Shown: positions 1 to 7,580, numbered from the stretch's first letter. The stretch: 34,022 bases of DNA from Gilvibacter sp. (GCF_013214815.1 NZ_JABSPU010000010.1:1-34022), one strand, 5' to 3'. A program made the numbers and translations. Notes: generated from the sequence alone by a model not told the origin.

Positions 1-219
1 TACGGAATTGATCTACCTGAGTTTAAGGTCTTCTGTGGAGAAAGTATGTTTTCTACCGTTTCTGATGCCTCCAAGGTTGGATTCAGTTTTTTGGTGGATC
101 AACTAATCGCAAAGAATTATAAGCTCATTGATTGCCAAATGTATACCGATCACTTGGCCAGTTTAGGGGCTAAAGAAATAGCGCGAAATGCCTTTTTAGA
201 GTATTTGAAACCGGTCTAA
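1..219 (+). CDS. aat: Leucyl/phenylalanyl-tRNA--protein transferase, 3' part only
   Basis: Reading frame 1 is open from the first base to a TAA at 217-219 and gives the last 72 residues of a protein whose start lies outside the window. The segment contains GESMFS, a DASKV stretch, LIDCQMYTDHLASLGA and a final EYLKPV, which match the C-terminal part of the Aat family. Aat transfers leucine or phenylalanine from aminoacyl-tRNA to proteins with N-terminal Arg or Lys, marking them for ClpS/ClpAP degradation by the N-degron pathway in the cytoplasm. The visible part shows no frameshift or internal stop. Identification is from remembered family sequence, and the match in the GESMFS and IDCQ...HLASLGA blocks is strong. 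Confidence 0.9.
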   Translation, partial: YGIDLPEFKVFCGESMFSTVSDASKVGFSFLVDQLIAKNYKLIDCQMYTDHLASLGAKEIARNAFLEYLKPV

Positions 220-244
220 TTCTCAATTTTCCGCTGAAAATCAG

Positions 245-252
245 TATATTCG
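245..252 (+). promoter_or_regulatory. Possible -7 box (TATATTCG) before the deiminase gene
   Basis: Seven of eight bases fit the Bacteroidota -7 consensus TAnnTTTG. The box lies 22 bases before the ATG at 275. No TTG -33 element is seen at the expected distance, so this is tentative. Confidence 0.3.
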
Positions 253-274
253 AGTCCTACTAAAACCAAAAGCT

Positions 275-2017
275 ATGACCCCAATCAAAAAAAGCCTGGC
301 CTTATTGGCCTTAGGTTTGATGCCATTTCTCGGTCTTTCTCAGTCCGATGGACCTATACCAAATTACACTACAGAATCAGAATCTCTATTGGTCAGTGAA
401 ATGACCTTTACCAGTGCGATTCCTACTCCGCCACCAACAAGTTCAGTAAGGACCATGGCCGAATGGGAGGAAGTGGAGTACCTAGTAGTTACCTGGGAAC
501 CGGCTTTTCCGAATATCCTAAGACAGATCGTTGCTGCGGCCGTAGAAGAAGCCAAAGTGATCATTGTAACTCAAAACGAGACTTCGGTATCCTCATATTT
601 GTCTTCTAATGGCGTTCCGTTAGACAATGTGATTTTCTTGGATGAGCCATGGAACTCTATTTGGATCCGTGATTATGCTGGAAACACCGTATACACAGAT
701 GACGTTGGAGAACGCGCCCTTGTGGATTGGATCTACAACAGACCACGTCCCTTGGATAATGTGATCCCATCTGCGCATGCCAGTTATATTGGGAGTCCTA
801 TTTACATCACCGACTCAGGAACCAATGATTTGGTCAACACCGGAGGAAACTTCATGAGTGATGGTCTTGGAAATGGATTTGCTTCTGATTTGATCTTGGA
901 AGAGAACGAGCCAGGAAATCCTTATGGAGTAAGCGCCAAAACTGAGGCTCAGATTGATGATATCATGTTGAACTATATGGGTATCTCCAATTACATCAAA
1001 ATGGAGAAACTTCAGTATGACCTGATCCATCACATTGATATGCATATGAAGCTGCTGGATGAAGAAACTCTATTGGTGAGCAAATACCCAGAAGGCGTGG
1101 CAGACGGACCGCAGATTGAAGAGAATATTGAATATGTATTAAGCAATTTCAACTCGCCATTTGGCACCCCTTACAAGGTAGAGTGGATAGATGCTCCGCC
1201 GAGTGTTGGTGGGAACTACCCAGATACTGGTGGCTATTACCGAACTTATTCTAACTCTGTATTTGTGAATGGAACTGTTTTGGTACCGACCTACCGCCCA
1301 GAAGTAGATGGGCCGGCTTTGGCTAAGTATCAGGAACTGCTTCCCGGTTATAACGTTGTTGGAATTGACGTAGATAATGGGGGAGAGAACTTGATCGCAC
1401 TTTTTGGAGCTATTCACTGTATTACGCATTCTATTGGTGTTTCTGATCCGTTATGGATTGTTCACCAACCTGTTGCAGAAGCTACAGAAGGTCTTAACGT
1501 GAGTTTTGATGCTATGATCAAGCACAACTCCGGAGTGAGTCAAGCCAAGTTATTTTGGAGAGAAGTGGGTGCCGGATCTTATAACGAGATCGATATGACT
1601 TCTGCTGGCGGAGACGATTGGACAGCGAGTTTGACCATTCCATCAGACTTGGATATAGAATATTACATTTGGGCAGAAGCCAATTCTGGAAAGGAAATTA
1701 CACGACCTATCGTGGCACCAGAAGGATATTGGACTATTGACGTTAGCACCTTGTCTTCTGCAGAATGGGCAGAGAACAACATTATTGGGCCTTACCCGAA
1801 TCCTGCGGATGATCGTGTGAACTTCAGACTGAACAATATTGGTGGTCCTTTGACTGTAGAGATCCACAATATTTACGGACAACGTTTGTATACAACTCAG
1901 GTGCAAAATAGCAACGGTGTGATTCAGTTGGATCTAAACCCAATTTGGAGCGGAACATTGATCGTTAGTTTTAGAGGCGATTTTGGTTCTGTACAACGTA
2001 AGCTCATTAAGCAATAA
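275..2017 (+). CDS. Secreted peptidylarginine/agmatine deiminase-family protein with T9SS sorting tail
   Basis: A 580-residue protein of the PAD_porph/agmatine deiminase family, which hydrolyses guanidino groups to ureido groups plus ammonia. Residues 1-23 form a signal peptide (basic start, hydrophobic core, GLSQ end). The catalytic domain spans roughly 55-390: WIRDYAG with D133, HHIDMH with H253 and D255, YSNSVF with N327, and FGAIHCITH with nucleophile C382. The motif YNRPRP (R156, R158) resembles the two arginines that hold the substrate C-terminal carboxylate in Porphyromonas gingivalis PPAD. Residues about 395-492 look like an Ig-like beta domain, and about 500-580 form a T9SS type A tail beginning GPYPNPADDRV. 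The layout signal, deiminase, Ig-like, sorting domain is that of PPAD rather than cytoplasmic agmatine deiminase. The protein is therefore probably exported and surface-attached or released. Substrate choice (protein, peptide or agmatine) is inference. Confidence 0.85.
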   Translation: MTPIKKSLALLALGLMPFLGLSQSDGPIPNYTTESESLLVSEMTFTSAIPTPPPTSSVRTMAEWEEVEYLVVTWEPAFPNILRQIVAAAVEEAKVIIVTQNETSVSSYLSSNGVPLDNVIFLDEPWNSIWIRDYAGNTVYTDDVGERALVDWIYNRPRPLDNVIPSAHASYIGSPIYITDSGTNDLVNTGGNFMSDGLGNGFASDLILEENEPGNPYGVSAKTEAQIDDIMLNYMGISNYIKMEKLQYDLIHHIDMHMKLLDEETLLVSKYPEGVADGPQIEENIEYVLSNFNSPFGTPYKVEWIDAPPSVGGNYPDTGGYYRTYSNSVFVNGTVLVPTYRPEVDGPALAKYQELLPGYNVVGIDVDNGGENLIALFGAIHCITHSIGVSDPLWIVHQPVAEATEGLNVSFDAMIKHNSGVSQAKLFWREVGAGSYNEIDMTSAGGDDWTASLTIPSDLDIEYYIWAEANSGKEITRPIVAPEGYWTIDVSTLSSAEWAENNIIGPYPNPADDRVNFRLNNIGGPLTVEIHNIYGQRLYTTQVQNSNGVIQLDLNPIWSGTLIVSFRGDFGSVQRKLIKQ

Positions 2018-2029
2018 CGTACTTTTTAA

Positions 2030-2070
2030 CCGTTGAGGCCCTTTGCATTACACTCAGGGCCTACGGTTTT
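2030..2070 (+). terminator. Rho-independent terminator after the deiminase gene
   Basis: Arms 2030-2042 (CCGTTGAGGCCCT) and 2056-2066 (AGGGCCTACGG) pair with a small bulge, and TTTT follows at 2067-2070. It sits 13 bases after the stop codon at 2017. Confidence 0.7.
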
Positions 2071-2214
2071 CCCGTAATTAATAGCAGGCAGGTACCCCTA
2101 GGATTTTTGAATAAAATTCATATATTGCAGAAAATTCCTACAATACTTCTCAATTAACGTTTTGTAACGGCTCTCTGAAATGGACGCTGGAATTTTGTTT
2201 AAAATTCATCCCCG

Positions 2215-2574
2215 ATGCAAAAGTACTTGTGTATTCTAGCCCTCTCCCTGATGGCTTTCAGTGGAGCGGCTCAAACCGGCGACCGCGCTCTTGCCGTAAA
2301 TTCAAATGTACAGATTGATGTTTTAGCTGTCTATGAGGACGTAGTGGCTCAGGGTTATCATTCTGCCCAGGTGTACCGTAAATTAGCTAATGGACGTTAT
2401 TTGGAACAGAAATTTGACGAGGCCAAAAAATGGTATTCCAAACTTTTTGAGATGGATGAAGCTCCAGAAACGATAGAATATTTGCGTTATGCGGAGACTC
2501 TTGAGGCCTTAGAGGAATTTGATTTGGCGCAAACTTACAAAGCCCAGTACGATCAACTCAAAGATCAGGACTAA
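2215..2574 (+). CDS. Small exported TPR protein
   Basis: A 119-residue protein with a signal peptide at 1-20 (ending SGAAQ) and a helical repeat region over about 35-115. The segments AVYEDVVAQGYHSAQVYRKL, KFDEAKKWYSKLFEM and EEFDLAQTYKAQYDQL have the spacing of tetratricopeptide repeats. The order of segments recalls the N-terminal TPR part of flavobacterial OmpA/PD40 outer-membrane proteins, but the protein stops before any beta-propeller or OmpA domain. It is probably periplasmic. No partner is evident: the gene stands alone between a terminator and a convergent tag gene, whose end it overlaps by 17 bases. Its function is unknown. Confidence 0.75.
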   Translation: MQKYLCILALSLMAFSGAAQTGDRALAVNSNVQIDVLAVYEDVVAQGYHSAQVYRKLANGRYLEQKFDEAKKWYSKLFEMDEAPETIEYLRYAETLEALEEFDLAQTYKAQYDQLKDQD

Positions 2575-3145
2575 GTTCTAACAACTCTTTATACCGGAAA
2601 CAAGAAGTGATGTGGTCATTGACCATACCAGTGGCTTGCATATGGGCATAAACTACAGTGGTGCCCACAAATTTAAATCCGCGTTTCTTTAGATCCTTAC
2701 TTATTTTATCGCTGAGAGGTGTGTTTGCGGGAACCTGACTCAATTTTTCAAAGCTGTTTACTATCGGTTTGCCTCCAGTAAACCCCCAAATGTATTTGCT
2801 AAAACTTCCGAACTCCTCCTGTACTTTCATAAAAGCCTGAGCGTTACTGACCGTAGCTCGAACTTTCAATTTATTGCGGATGATACCAGAGTCCAGTAAT
2901 AGTTCTTGAATCTTGGCCTCCTCGTATTGCGCAATCTTTTTGTAATCAAAATTGTCAAAAGCCCGTCTGAAATTTTCGCGCTTGCGTAAAACAGTGATCC
3001 AACTCAATCCGGCTTGGAAGGTCTCCAAGATCAGAAATTCAAACAAGGTGGGGTCGTCATAAACAGGGGTGCCCCATTCTTTATCGTGATAGTCGACATA
3101 AAGCGGATCATCTCCACACCAAGAACACCTATTGATTTTATCCAT
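2558..3145 (-). CDS. tag: DNA-3-methyladenine glycosylase I
   Basis: A 195-residue cytoplasmic base-excision repair enzyme that removes 3-methyladenine from alkylated DNA. It shows the family blocks CSWCGDDPLYVDYHDKEWG near the N-terminus, AGLSWITVLRKRENFR, SGIIRNKLKV, KRGFKFVGTT and MVNDHITSCF near the end. The first Cys and His (C7, H20) and the late His and Cys of NDHITSC correspond to the structural zinc ligands known in E. coli Tag. I start at the ATG at 3145. The frame extends to a TTG at 3181, but those 12 extra residues have no family counterpart. The 3' end overlaps the convergent TPR gene by 17 bases. The upstream gene on the other strand starts at 3220, so the two promoters share the 74-base gap. 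Confidence 0.93.
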   Translation of the reverse strand: MDKINRCSWCGDDPLYVDYHDKEWGTPVYDDPTLFEFLILETFQAGLSWITVLRKRENFRRAFDNFDYKKIAQYEEAKIQELLLDSGIIRNKLKVRATVSNAQAFMKVQEEFGSFSKYIWGFTGGKPIVNSFEKLSQVPANTPLSDKISKDLKKRGFKFVGTTVVYAHMQATGMVNDHITSCFRYKELLELSPDL

Positions 3146-3219
3146 GCGGCAATAATTAAGGAATTTCCAATGCAGCTTCAAGGTAGTAAGTTTTTTGTTT
3201 TATTTGCGTCTTAAAGGCT

Positions 3220-3834
3220 ATGGAAACAATTATGGAAACCCCAACACTAAATTTGATCAAAGAAGGTCTTCAAGAGGCCATGTCTTATCAAGAATATAAA
3301 GAACTGGTTGATAAACACGCTGCTGAAGGATCAAACACTGGTCCTGAAGTGACAGAAGCTTTGGCGCAGTATACCTTACTGAATCAACGCCGAATGAAAC
3401 GTTGGGCCAAGACCTTCAAATTAGACCCTGCCGCTCAAGAGGCCATCGCTAATCGCAAACAAGCTTTGACTTGGTTAGTTCTTACGGAAAGCTGGTGTGG
3501 TGATGCTGCCCACGCTACCCCTATCATGGATGCCTTTGCTCAGACCAATCCTAATATTGAGTTTAAGGTCTTATTACGCGATGAGAATTTGCCGCTTATG
3601 GATGCCTTTTTGACCAATGGAGCTCGTTCTATTCCAAAGCTGATTGCTTTTGATCCCGAGCAAGAAACCGTCGTTGGGACTTGGGGGCCTAGACCTACTC
3701 CAGCCACTGCTATGGTGAATACCTATAAGGCAGAACACGGAAAACTCACACCAGAGTTTAAACAAGATCTTCAGGTTTGGTACAATAAGGATAAAGGAAA
3801 GGCTATTGCTGCCGACCTCTTAGAATTGCTCTAA
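3220..3834 (+). CDS. Thioredoxin-fold family protein (Thioredoxin_9 type)
   Basis: A 204-residue protein without a signal peptide. Residues about 80-190 have a thioredoxin-like fold: a LTWLVLTESWCGDAAHATP strand-plus-active-site segment (C93), EFKVLLRDENL, SIPKLIAFD with the cis-proline region, and VGTWGPRP. The active site is CGDA instead of CxxC, so only one cysteine is present, as is usual in this subfamily. Helical residues 1-75 precede the domain. A second ATG at 3232 is an alternative start. The stop at 3832-3834 shares bases with the stop of the convergent gene. It probably handles a thiol or is a redox-inactive relative; the substrate is unknown. Confidence 0.8.
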   Translation: METIMETPTLNLIKEGLQEAMSYQEYKELVDKHAAEGSNTGPEVTEALAQYTLLNQRRMKRWAKTFKLDPAAQEAIANRKQALTWLVLTESWCGDAAHATPIMDAFAQTNPNIEFKVLLRDENLPLMDAFLTNGARSIPKLIAFDPEQETVVGTWGPRPTPATAMVNTYKAEHGKLTPEFKQDLQVWYNKDKGKAIAADLLELL

Positions 3835-4508
3835 CCCTGTCCGGGAAAATAGTAGGTAATACTTCCCAATTGAGAAGCGCGTTGTGCTTTGGAAAAGCGC
3901 GTTTGAGAGGCGTATTCCAAAGCTGCATCCCAAAGACAACCGTCTGTAGTGGTACTTGAGTTTTGGTTGATCTCCTGGTCGATCACACGGCCTTGATTGT
4001 TTACGGTAATATTAACTACCACCGTTCCTGAACCCGCACAGGTATAGACTGGATTCGGGACATAGTTTGCACTTCTATCCACTAAGCGATAGCGTATACT
4101 GGTATTGCTGTCATTGCCATCAACAGCTTTCTGTTCTGGCGCTTCATAAGGGTCTGCTTTGTCAATGCTTGGATTGTCCTTAGCCGTTTCAACATCCTTA
4201 ATGGCTTCATCTAAGGCCTTAAGCCTTTGATCAAAGTCGTCTTGATCTTCTTGACTCTCATTGTTCAGCGCAGTGAGTTCCTTGCGAGTTTCGTTAAAGG
4301 CTTTGTGTGTGGTGGTTTGTGAGCTGCTTTGGGCTAACTCTTCTTGGAGTTCTTCTTCGAGCAGGTCTGCGAGTACTTCAATGTCGTACTCAGTTTCTGT
4401 TTCTACCGTTTCCCTTTTGCCGATCTGGTATCCCCAAAGCAGTAAGGCCAAATTCCCAGTGATGAGAAATGACAAAATGAATGCTTTTATGGAGGCATTG
4501 AATTTCAT
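3831..4508 (-). CDS. Membrane-anchored protein with TonB/TolA-like C-terminal domain
   Basis: A 225-residue protein. One membrane segment lies at about 7-27, followed by a Glu-rich region at 32-60 and a predicted coiled coil at about 68-110. The last 80 residues follow the TonB_C pattern: a GTVVVNITVNNQGRV strand pair, a central helix around LWDAALEYA, TRFSKA and a closing GSITYYF strand. Two cysteines (C157, C191) could form a periplasmic disulfide. It lacks the long Pro-rich spacer of true TonB, so a structural role is as likely as energy transduction. It lies 51 bases downstream of truB in the same direction and may be the last gene of that operon or have its own promoter. Confidence 0.65.
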   Translation of the reverse strand: MKFNASIKAFILSFLITGNLALLLWGYQIGKRETVETETEYDIEVLADLLEEELQEELAQSSSQTTTHKAFNETRKELTALNNESQEDQDDFDQRLKALDEAIKDVETAKDNPSIDKADPYEAPEQKAVDGNDSNTSIRYRLVDRSANYVPNPVYTCAGSGTVVVNITVNNQGRVIDQEINQNSSTTTDGCLWDAALEYASQTRFSKAQRASQLGSITYYFPGQG

Positions 4509-4559
4509 GGGGCTGAATTACTCGTGCTAATATACGTTCAAATCAGGATAAAAACCTAA

Positions 4560-5252
4560 TTACAAGCCTTTTATGAAGGTCTCGAAAGTGGTTATATCCA
4601 TTGCATCTTCAACGCTGTAGTCACCAATTTTAGTGCGTCTAAGGGCAGAAAGATAGGCGCCGTTATCCAAGGCTTTTCCAAAGTCATTGGCCAAGGAGCG
4701 GATATAGGTTCCTTTGCTGCAGGCTACTAGAAAGTCAACCTCGGGCAGTTCTATACGCGTGAGTTCAAACTTTAAAATGTTTACCTGTCGGGATTTGATC
4801 TCGGTCTGTTGTCCTTTGCGCGCCAATTCATAAAGGCGTTTTCCGTCTTGTTTTACTGCGGAGAAGATCGGTGGGTATTGAGTGATCTCGCCTTGAAATT
4901 GTTTTGTGGCCTCTTCAATAGCAGTGGCAGTCAATCCGCTGAGGTCAAACTCTTGATCGATCTCAGTCTCCATATCAAAACTAGGACGCGTGGCTCCTAA
5001 GGTAAAAGTTCCTGTGTATTCTTTGTGCTGTGCCTGAAATTCGTTGATGCGTTTGGTGAACTTTCCGGTGCAGATCAATAGCAACCCCGTGGCCAATGGG
5101 TCTAGCGTTCCCGCATGTCCCACTTTGATTTTTTTAAACCCGAATTGTTTCTTGATGAGCCAGCGAACCTTATTGACGGCCTGAAAGGAGCTCCACTCCA
5201 AAGGCTTGTCAATAAGCAATAATTGTCCGTCTAAAAAGTCTTGTCCTGTCAT
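4560..5252 (-). CDS. truB: tRNA pseudouridine(55) synthase
   Basis: A 230-residue enzyme that converts U55 of the tRNA T-loop to pseudouridine. It has the opening block LLLIDKPLEWSSFQAVNKVR and the catalytic motif GHAGTLDPLATGLL with the nucleophile D51. Downstream are YTGTFTLGATRPSFD, YPPIFSAVKQDGKRLYELAR and CSKGTYIRSLANDFG, all family hallmarks. The length suits the short form without a C-terminal PUA domain. Its ATG lies one base after the uppP stop, so it is translated in the ftsX-uppP-truB operon. Confidence 0.96.
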   Translation of the reverse strand: MTGQDFLDGQLLLIDKPLEWSSFQAVNKVRWLIKKQFGFKKIKVGHAGTLDPLATGLLLICTGKFTKRINEFQAQHKEYTGTFTLGATRPSFDMETEIDQEFDLSGLTATAIEEATKQFQGEITQYPPIFSAVKQDGKRLYELARKGQQTEIKSRQVNILKFELTRIELPEVDFLVACSKGTYIRSLANDFGKALDNGAYLSALRRTKIGDYSVEDAMDITTFETFIKGL

Positions 5253-5253
5253 C

Positions 5254-6045
5254 TTAGAAGTAGCTTACCGCTATGGCAATAAGGCCCACGATCAAGCAGT
5301 AGATTGCAAAATAGGAGAGCTTGGATTTTTTGACCAATTGGATCATCCAAGTACAAGCAATGATCCCGCAAATAAAGGCTGTAATGAATCCAGCACTAAG
5401 CGGTATTATCGGTGTATCTGGACTGCTTAAAGCACCGTCCAGGATGTCCTTGGCGATCTTTCCAAAGATCAACGGGATCACCATCAAAAATGAAAAGCGC
5501 GCCGCCTTTCCTTTATCGTTTCCAAGAAGAACCGAGGTTGCAATCGTAGAGCCAGATCGAGATATTCCCGGCAACATAGCCACAGCTTGGGCCACTCCAA
5601 TTACGAAGGCGTTGCTGTAAGAAACCGGCTTTAGGGTGTTCTTGGCTCTGTCAGCCAACCAAAGAAGGGCTGCCGTACAGATTAACATGGCGCCTACAAA
5701 AGCAATACTTCCGCTAAAGAAGGCTTCCAGCTCGGACTCAAAGAAAAACCCGATCAAAGCCGCTGGGATCATGGAGATCACAATTTTTAAAGAAAACTGA
5801 GTCTGCTCGTTCCACTTAAAACTCAACAAGCCTTTAATGATCTCTAAAATGTCTTTTCTAAACACAACAATGGTACTCAGGGCTGTAGCAAAATGAAGTA
5901 CCACTGTAAAAAGGAGGCTCTCCTCTGGAACGGCATTACCACCAAGAATGGCTTTCCCTAACTCTAAATGTCCGCTAGAAGAAACGGGTAGAAATTCTGT
6001 AAATCCTTGAATTATTCCCAGAAGTATCGCATCGAGAAGCTCCAT
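5254..6045 (-). CDS. uppP: Undecaprenyl-diphosphatase (bacitracin resistance family)
   Basis: A 263-residue polytopic membrane protein with about eight hydrophobic segments. It removes a phosphate from undecaprenyl diphosphate to recycle the lipid carrier for peptidoglycan and other glycans. The N-terminal motif GFTEFLPVSSSGHLELG (H26) and the second motif PGISRSGSTIATSVLLG, with its catalytic Arg and Ser, are both intact. The length equals the family norm. Its start is 3 bases after the DUF3098 stop, and its stop is one base before truB. Confidence 0.96.
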   Translation of the reverse strand: MELLDAILLGIIQGFTEFLPVSSSGHLELGKAILGGNAVPEESLLFTVVLHFATALSTIVVFRKDILEIIKGLLSFKWNEQTQFSLKIVISMIPAALIGFFFESELEAFFSGSIAFVGAMLICTAALLWLADRAKNTLKPVSYSNAFVIGVAQAVAMLPGISRSGSTIATSVLLGNDKGKAARFSFLMVIPLIFGKIAKDILDGALSSPDTPIIPLSAGFITAFICGIIACTWMIQLVKKSKLSYFAIYCLIVGLIAIAVSYF

Positions 6046-6048
6046 GGT

Positions 6049-6306
6049 CTATTGCTTCTTGTCTGTTTTGAGTAAGATGGCGTAAACCTCTATTCCGAAG
6101 CCTACCAGGACTAAAAACGGTGCCAAACGAATGCGGCGCCAGTGGTAGATATCTGGATTAAAAACGTTTGGGTCTTCACTACCTCCGCCGGCCATTAGAA
6201 TAAATCCTAAGGCAATACAGGCAAGACCGATCAGCATGAAGCGATAGTTCTTCTTGTTAAACACAAACTGAGGCTTGGACTGTTGTTTTCGTTTTTGTTC
6301 TCCCAT
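6049..6306 (-). CDS. DUF3098 family small membrane protein
   Basis: An 85-residue protein with a basic, Gln/Lys-rich N-terminus and two membrane helices at about 23-41 and 62-80. The helices are joined by a short loop containing GGSEDPNVFNPDIYHWRRI. The size, the NKKNYRFMLIGLACIALGF start of helix 1 and its place between ftsX and uppP fit the Bacteroidota family DUF3098. Its ATG follows the upstream stop codon directly (TAG then ATG), which indicates translational coupling. The function is unknown; the neighbourhood suggests the cell envelope or division. Confidence 0.85.
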   Translation of the reverse strand: MGEQKRKQQSKPQFVFNKKNYRFMLIGLACIALGFILMAGGGSEDPNVFNPDIYHWRRIRLAPFLVLVGFGIEVYAILLKTDKKQ

Positions 6307-6663
6307 CTAATCGAATTCGGTAAAAATAATAGAGTCTCCAACCTGCAATTGCGCAATATGATTGGATACACCTACGGCAAATTTAGCTAAATGTACGCTA
6401 GCGGTCCGATTCAAGGCCATCTTTTTCAAAGAATTTAACGTCAAACCCTGTTCCAGCCCGCGATTGATGTAGTATCGCTCACCATTGTCCGCTGTAAAGA
6501 AAATGTCGTAACTGCTGCCCTCATCAATAGCGGTGATCTTTATTTCTTTAACCACGCAGTCTTCAGGCTGGGTGTCTTCAATCACAAATAATTTTAAAGC
6601 CAAATAGCCCAAGAGGATCAAAAGGGCAAAGAATCCGAGCAGTATCAGTAAGGTCTTTCGCAT
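6307..6663 (-). CDS. Small single-pass membrane protein of the ftsX operon
   Basis: A 118-residue protein with an N-terminal membrane helix at about 4-27. A periplasmic beta-rich domain of about 90 residues follows (VKEIKITAIDEGSSYDIFF, then RYYINRGLEQGLTLNSL, and a late VGDSIIF). The domain contains one cysteine, C36. I do not recognise a named family. The gene lies 9 bases after the ftsX stop and abuts the DUF3098 start, so the three are surely co-transcribed. Confidence 0.7.
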   Translation of the reverse strand: MRKTLLILLGFFALLILLGYLALKLFVIEDTQPEDCVVKEIKITAIDEGSSYDIFFTADNGERYYINRGLEQGLTLNSLKKMALNRTASVHLAKFAVGVSNHIAQLQVGDSIIFTEFD

Positions 6664-6672
6664 TTCAAAAAG

Positions 6673-7551
6673 TTAATTGTATAACTCATCGATGCGTAAA
6701 TTCAAAAAGCGTTGCGTTGCAAAATAGGTGCTGGCCCAGGAGATCAAGAACCCAAAGAGCAGTACACCGGCAAATAATCCACCCAGCAGAACCTTGTCAT
6801 CCAAGAGGTTCAGCTCTGCAAAACTCTTCTGTAAATAGTACAGTACTCCAACCATGCCTCCCATGGCCAAAAGCGCGCTGAGCAGTCCCAGTTTTATGTT
6901 TTGCCAAATGAACGGGCGGCGAATAAAAGCCTTTGTTGCTCCCACCATTTGCATGGTTTTAATGGTAAAGCGCTTGGCGTAAACAGAGAGTCTAATGGAA
7001 CTGTTGATCAGCAGAACGGCAATAACTAAGAAGATTCCAGTAATGACCAGCATCCACAAACTGATTCGTTTTACATTGCTCTCCAGTTTTTCCACTAAGG
7101 GTTTATCGTATTCCACCTCTTCTACAAAAGGCTTGTCCAAAAGTTCGTTGGTGATCTCTTCAAAAGTGTCTGCGGTTACATAATCCGCATTCAGATATAC
7201 ATCAATACTGTTCTGTAAAGGGTTGTATCCCAAATAGTCCATAAAGTCTTCTCCAATGGCTTCGGAGTGGGCCTCGGCTGCTTGTTGCTTGGAAACATAG
7301 GTGGCTGATTTTACGTAATCTGCCATAGCCAAACCTTGGCGGAGCTGAGTCACATCAGCTTCTTTGGCGTCGTCCTTTAAATAAACCGAGAAAGGAATCT
7401 GTTCCTTAAAGTAATCGCCGACTTGCTTCGAATTCAAAACGATCAATCCCAACATGCCCAAAAGGAAAAGTACCAAGGTGATACTCAAAACCACAGAGAA
7501 GTAGGAGGAGATCAGACGTCTTTTTTGAAACTTTTCGTACTTGGAACTCAT
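6673..7551 (-). CDS. ftsX: Cell division ABC transporter permease FtsX
   Basis: A 292-residue inner-membrane protein that pairs with the ATPase FtsE and controls peptidoglycan hydrolases at the division septum. One membrane helix (about 17-42) is followed by a periplasmic domain at about 45-160 (IPFSVYLKDDAKEADV, then VSKQQAA, then NSIDVYLNADYV). Three C-terminal helices complete the FtsX layout. The first, after residue 160, precedes the cytoplasmic segment RFTIKTMQMVGAT, a FtsX hallmark. I start at the ATG at 7551, giving MSSKYEKFQKRRLISSYF; the frame also has a TTG at 7569. No ftsE is adjacent. It is the first gene of the minus-strand operon reaching truB. Confidence 0.93.
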   Translation of the reverse strand: MSSKYEKFQKRRLISSYFSVVLSITLVLFLLGMLGLIVLNSKQVGDYFKEQIPFSVYLKDDAKEADVTQLRQGLAMADYVKSATYVSKQQAAEAHSEAIGEDFMDYLGYNPLQNSIDVYLNADYVTADTFEEITNELLDKPFVEEVEYDKPLVEKLESNVKRISLWMLVITGIFLVIAVLLINSSIRLSVYAKRFTIKTMQMVGATKAFIRRPFIWQNIKLGLLSALLAMGGMVGVLYYLQKSFAELNLLDDKVLLGGLFAGVLLFGFLISWASTYFATQRFLNLRIDELYN

Positions 7552-7572
7552 AAATGATCGGCTTTGCAAGGA

Positions 7573-7580
7573 TAAAAATA
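7573..7580 (-). promoter_or_regulatory. Possible -7 box (TATTTTTA) for the ftsX operon
   Basis: Read on the minus strand, this matches TAnnTTTG at seven of eight positions. It lies 21 bases upstream of the ftsX ATG at 7551. No -33 TTG is seen at normal spacing. Confidence 0.3.

Noticed and set aside
226-241. Hairpin ATTTTC-CGCT-GAAAAT after aat as a terminator
   Set aside because: The stem is only six mostly A-T pairs and no T-run follows; it is too weak to call.
3146-3181. N-terminal extension of tag from a TTG at 3181
   Set aside because: The extra 12 residues are not part of the Tag family start, and an ATG at 3145 gives the normal N-terminus.
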